Source: Viscum album
Taxonomy: Eukaryota; Streptophyta; Magnoliopsida; Santalales; Viscaceae
Assembly: GCA_963277665.1 (NCBI GenBank)
Contig: OY728152.1
Location: forward strand, 1,181,920,357-1,181,984,356
Direction of reading: 5' to 3'
Length of the DNA stretch: 64,000 nt
Part shown: positions 60,103 through 64,000 of the stretch, one piece after another
Numbering within the stretch: position 1 is the first letter of the stretch
Layout of the letters: each line of letters begins with the position of its first letter
Position numbers and translations under genes: made by a program
The notes under the pieces: model-generated
Told to the model about the DNA's origin: nothing
Databases searched by the model: none
Seen by the model: the letters and a program-made list of their open reading frames with translations, nothing else

Positions 60103-60589
60103 TTCTAAGGATTTTATTAGTGTAATTTCATCTGTGATCCTTCAAAGTGGTATAGAACAGTTATATTTGAAGGTATAATTTTATTTGTAATTTGCTGATT
60201 TCATTAGACTTAGCATGTAATGGTCGAGGCGCGCCATAGCCCATTAATGTATCATTATGTCTTATGAGACAAAACAGAAGTGGATTTTAGTTAAGGCCTT
60301 AACCCATTATTTTATGAAGTCTTGGTCAAGGCCATGAAGAAATTTTTATGATTTATAAAACATGAATTCCCTCATTATGAAGTCATTAATAGATAAATAA
60401 CATGATTGTTTTACTTGTAGAATATCCATGGTGATGTTTAATGTGATTATTTTTGTGAAATTATTTATTCAACAATTATTCCTTCCATTTTATAATAAAT
60501 ATTATGATTTAAAGTAATGAATTATTATTTATTCATCATGAATTATTGCTTATGTTATATATTTCTCTATATTTATTACCCTTACTGAT

Positions 60590-60632
60590 CATCTGAGCTC
60601 ACCCCTTTCATATGTTTCTTTTCACCAGGATC
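60590..60632 (+). other. CTCAC box and candidate splice acceptor in LTR C
   Basis: CTGAGCTCACCCC, a T/C-rich run, then CTTTTCACCAG/GATCG at 60628/60629, 237 bp before the LTR end (238 in A). Confidence 0.5.
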
Positions 60633-60867
60633 GCGGGAGGTATATTATGAATGACTTACAGGGTTAATCTAAGAGTTTTTGGGTTTTATCAATGGGGTAT
60701 CTATATTGTTTTTTTCATTTCAATTTGTAATTTCAAGTTAATGTATGTAATCTGGTTTCCAAAAATTCTAAAAGGAACAGACGATTGTGATGAAATTCAT
60801 TTTAATCAAACCTATGTATTAAAATAAACCACCATGTTCAGGCTATAGGGGTTGGGGTCTTTATAGT

Positions 60868-60879
60868 TTATAAAAGAGG
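60868..60879 (+). other. Primer binding site of element C (decayed)
   Basis: TTATAAAAGAGG lies 2 bp after the LTR end. It matches TGGTATCAGAGC at 7 of 12 positions, but it is followed by CTTTGGAAACTAGATTTGGA, equivalent to the leader that follows A's primer site (CCTTGGAAACTAGATTTAGA), which confirms the position. Confidence 0.65.
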
Positions 60880-61200
60880 ATGTTTAGCAGCAACTTTGGA
60901 AACTAGATTTGGAAAATTTAGATTATAGAATGTTACCCTAATATAGAATTTTAAAAAATGTATAGAATAACATCCATGAATTTCAGTAAGGTGGAGATTT
61001 TTTTGGTCATCTAAGAAATGAATCCTTGTCTAGATACTACAAGTGAAAGTGGGTCTCAAACAGATATACGTAGGGGTAACAACTCTGTAAAGGTGTCTCG
61101 GGCCTGACTCAGGGTATCATAGTACAAAAAAACAGGCCTTACTACACACTTGGTTTGACACATTTGAGAGATTTGGTTTTTTATAATTCAAATTTTATTT
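60880..61200 (+). other. Conserved leader of element C
   Basis: TGGAAACTAGATTTGGA, then GTCTAGATACTACAAGTG, ATACGTAGGGGTAAC and CTTGGTTTGACACATTTGAG are counterparts of the A leader in the same order. Not coding. Confidence 0.6.
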
Positions 61201-61701
61201 ACAAACAATGATGAAGTATTAAAATGTAAACATGTCCTCAAAAAAAACATGTTTATTATTATGAGATTTTATACACATAAATTTTTTAATTTATATTCTG
61301 TATTTAATTACTAATTGGATTATAAATATGTTTCATGATGATATGATATAATCAAGTATATGTAATTTTTTGAAATGAAACCTACTAGAAAGAATGAGAA
61401 CAACATTATTGCACATAATACAATGAGTAATAATGATCATTTCTATGATCTTTTATGATAGTCATTCAAAGAGAACTAGTCTCTCAAACATTATCATCAT
61501 ATGAGGCGATAATATCATGTCTTAAAAATAAGGATAAAAGGGTTTCTATGTATTATTTATTTAGAAGGATGTAAGAGAAGAAGATGAAAACTAGGAAAAA
61601 AGAAAGAAAAAGGGAATAAGGTAAATAATAATTTTCCCACATATGTTAATTGTGGAAGGAAGAACCTTGGTATATGATTAAAAGTAATGTGAGTTTTATA
61701 A

Positions 61702-61893
61702 ATGTGTTTAGAGAAAGGCCACCATTATTTTTATTTAAATGGTAAGAAAATGTTTTCCAATATACTATGCTTCATCTTCGAGGATATTGGACACTACGCC
61801 AATCAATATCCAATGTTTGAAAAGAATATACACCCAAAGAAGAAAATGGATCGTGGTCAAGATTATGCTACTACTTTAGATGGAGTAGAATGA
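61702..61893 (+). pseudogene. gag: gag zinc-knuckle relic of element C
   Basis: The 63-codon frame reads LCFIFEDIGHYANQYPMF at its centre (about 61765-61818). It fits the gypsy gag knuckle CX2CX4HX4C with the second cysteine changed to phenylalanine and the last to tyrosine, while the first cysteine and the histidine are kept. A basic stretch (HPKKKMDRG) follows, as in Tekay/Del gag. The capsid part upstream (61200-61700) is not readable. No protease, RT or integrase occurs before the 3' LTR, so C is a short-interior, non-autonomous element like A. Confidence 0.7.
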
Positions 61894-62714
61894 TTAATGT
61901 TATTATGTTTAGATTAAGAAATTATTCCTTCTAGGTATTTTAATCAATGATTTACTGGTTATAAGAATTATATAATATATAAGGATGGAACTACAGTACA
62001 ATATCATTAAGTATTTGAGGTCATATAATGAATGGTACCAAGGAAAAGTGACTCAGTAGGAAGTTAAACTTTTGAAAAAATTTATGGTTAAGGGAATGAA
62101 AATGCTTAATATGTTCTTGATACTAAGATATCAATTTCGGAATAAATAGAGCGTTAAACATTTTGGACATTGGGAAGAATCCAAATTCATATGTTTTATA
62201 TATGGAATAAGGAATCATGAACGTATTCAATATAGTATTATGCAAATTCGTGTTATTATCATTATTTAAGAGAATACAAGGAGATTGTACTCACTTGTTG
62301 GTATGTGATGATTAAAAGAACCTTAATGTTGTTTAATAAGTTCATTATTAATATTCAGTGAAATTATTTCTAAAGTGGTGGATCATTATATTTGGTAAAA
62401 GTTAACTATTTATGTAATGTTTGAATTTGATATTTGTTCAAGGTTTTCAAGATCATTTTACCCCATGATACAACTTGTTCTATGAAATTAAGGTGGAATA
62501 GTTAAAGTGCACAATAAAGGAAAACATTGTGATTATATAAACATGTCCCATACTAATATTTCCTTAAATTATTATATATTAAAATATGTTCTCACCTTTA
62601 GGGAGAGGATCTTGAAAAAAATATTATCCTAGTACCTTCTTCTCCAATGTCGGTTTTCACAAAGTCTTTTTCTAGTATCATCATTTTTTTTCTTTTTTGA
62701 GGTTAAATTTCTCA
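61894..62714. other. Interior of element C, no coding visible
   Basis: Decayed AT-rich DNA between the gag relic and the pol-end/polypurine segment. No domain is recognisable. Confidence 0.5.
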
Positions 62715-62748
62715 TTGTGAGGATGCAATTTATTGATGGATGGGAGAA
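62715..62748 (+). other. pol 3' end and polypurine tract of element C
   Basis: TTGTGAGGATGCAATTTATTG followed by GATGGATGGGAGAA ends at the 3' LTR and is nearly the same as A's tail at 12104-12134. This shows that C and A share a 3' interior end although both lack the pol domains. Confidence 0.75.
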
Positions 62749-64000
62749 TGTAATACACCAAGGTTTTATAAATAAATTTAATATAGAATTTAACGCCCAA
62801 AACATAGAGTCTCTCTGGAACAACATTTTTTATAATAATTTTTTAAACAAGATAGTGATAACCTAGACATTAAGCTTAATTTTGCTACTTATGTGACTTG
62901 AATATAGAAAAATAGACATACATAGTTGTGATCAGTAAGATATTTTGAGTCTAATAGGACCAACTTAAATTTTTGGTGAATAGTAACTTGACCCTTTTGA
63001 ATAGTAATGCTACCCTTATGAGGAGTAATATAACACTTATGACTCGTTAATTGGCCAAATGAAGCATAAAAATATCCATGAAAGTATAAATAAAATTTAA
63101 AAAACTTATAAATGAAGGTATGATATAATTATATCATAGTATATCTAAATAAGTGTTCTATAATATAATAATTAAGTACTAGTATTTTTATAAAACAGAA
63201 ATGTTTGTTTATAATTTTTTAATTAATATAATTATTAAAATGGAAATTTATTTTCATTAAAGTGAATGGTAAGTTAATATTTTGATGTCTTCCGATTATG
63301 TGATAATTTTATGAGATGTTAGTTAATTTCCCAAAGAGTTCTAAAATCGTTTATAATTTTAAACAAATTCTAGGAAATGAATTTTTTTATTAAAATTTTA
63401 GTTTTTAATATTTAGAAAACTATATTTCATAAAATAGAGTTAATGTTTTTTGTTATTCACATTAAAAAATGGTTAGAATGAATTTATGTGATTTTTCTAA
63501 AATTGTTAATTTTTTAGTAAATAGTAAAAAATTCAATTTTTAAGAAAATATAGTATTTTTTTGACAGTGTCAAGAAGTATCTATGAGATAAAATTTATTA
63601 AACATACTGAATAAATAAATAATAATGTTATAAGATAAATTATTTGTATAAATAATTCATAACATATAAATTATGTTTTTCTTGATAATTATAAAAGAAC
63701 CATTGTCTTTGTCAATGTTGTGTCTGCGCGTCACTGAAAAATCCAATTTGATTCATTAAAATTAATAATTAAGAGATAAAAATTATTTTCATTACATTTT
63801 ATATTTATATAATATTAATCTTATCCAAATCTATATGTGAAGATTGCATAGGGAAATTAAAGAAAAAAACAAATTTAAGATGTTATCTAGTTATGTATTT
63901 GAGTGAATATACAAAATGAAGGAATATAGAATTATATTTTGAACCTTTATAATTTATTGTTATGATAGTAATTTATTTTTATTTTTTATATATAAATTAA
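62749..64000 (+). repeat. 3' LTR of element C, cut by the window end
   Basis: It starts TGTAATACACC and is colinear with 47249 to about 48560. It ends at the window edge before the TATA region; the rest of the LTR and the target duplication lie outside. Confidence 0.85.

Larger units (their letters stand above)
50400..60125. other. Unidentified composite insertion in LTR C
   Basis: This is less AT-rich than the rest of the window and has no counterpart in the related LTRs. From left to right it holds a C-rich block (50617-51110), G-richer unassigned DNA (51720-52990), a large inverted repeat (53760-54300), a possible LTR-like segment with CCCTATAAATTGG at 55239-55251, a G-rich block (56694-56990), alternating purine-pyrimidine DNA (57900-58180), C-rich DNA (59160-59580) and a second G-rich block (59891-60102). 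No RT, integrase, transposase or plant gene was recognised. End points are estimates from where LTR homology stops and resumes. Confidence 0.45.
47249..60865 (+). repeat. 5' LTR of element C, enlarged by inserted DNA
   Basis: It starts TGTAACACCCC and ends GGTCTTTATA, 2 bp before a primer site. The first 1.3 kb align with the 3' LTR at 62749-64000. The last roughly 650 bp (from about 60220) align with the U5 side of A's LTR: TCTTATGAGACAAAACAG, then CTGAGCTCACCCC, then the acceptor at 60628. In between, about 50400-60125 is foreign and unidentified. Without it the LTR would be about 3.9 kb. Confidence 0.8.

Overview
The window looks like nuclear intergenic DNA from a flowering plant (at least a seed plant) with a large, repeat-dense genome. 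It is very AT-rich, and I see no intact protein-coding gene, rRNA gene or functional tRNA gene. Almost everything that can be identified is decayed Ty3/gypsy LTR retrotransposon. The one element with full pol order (gag, protease, RT, RNase H, integrase, chromodomain) belongs to the Tekay/Del chromovirus group. Many stop codons sit where CGA or CAG codons would be expected, which fits decay by cytosine deamination. Species cannot be assigned from the sequence.

Layout. 1-4365: AT-rich, unassigned. 4366-4893: richer in GC, unassigned. About 5000-6626 and 17011-19327: two halves of an old LTR (D), split by element A (6627-17005), which keeps a perfect 5-bp target duplication AGTAA. 19450-19654 and 41221-41945: reverse transcriptase and RNase H relics of one old plus-strand element (H), split by a 21.6-kb insertion. 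That insertion is minus-strand element E (19655-41220), whose 3' LTR is itself split by plus-strand element B (19904-30209). 42700-43130 and 46300-46970: minus-strand coding relics; the second is a gypsy gag (K). 47249 to beyond the window end: plus-strand element C, which cuts K. Its 5' LTR (47249-60865) carries about 9.7 kb of unidentified inserted DNA with a C-rich block, a 0.5-kb inverted repeat and two G-rich blocks. Its 3' LTR is truncated by the window edge.

A, C, D and E have related long LTRs: about 4.9 kb in A and 5.0 kb in E. A, C and E have short interiors without RT or integrase (2.6, 1.9 and 1.2 kb), so they look non-autonomous; B has 2.6-kb LTRs and a 5.0-kb interior. All share a tRNA-Met-type primer site 2 bp after the LTR, a conserved leader block (seen in A, B, C and E), and the same internal LTR order: TATA box, candidate splice donor 154-177 bp downstream, then a CTCAC box, a pyrimidine tract and a candidate splice acceptor 208-340 bp before the LTR end. 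The most interesting idea here is that this is a conserved intron inside the LTR transcript. All alignments were done by eye; no identity values, insertion dates or database matches were computed.
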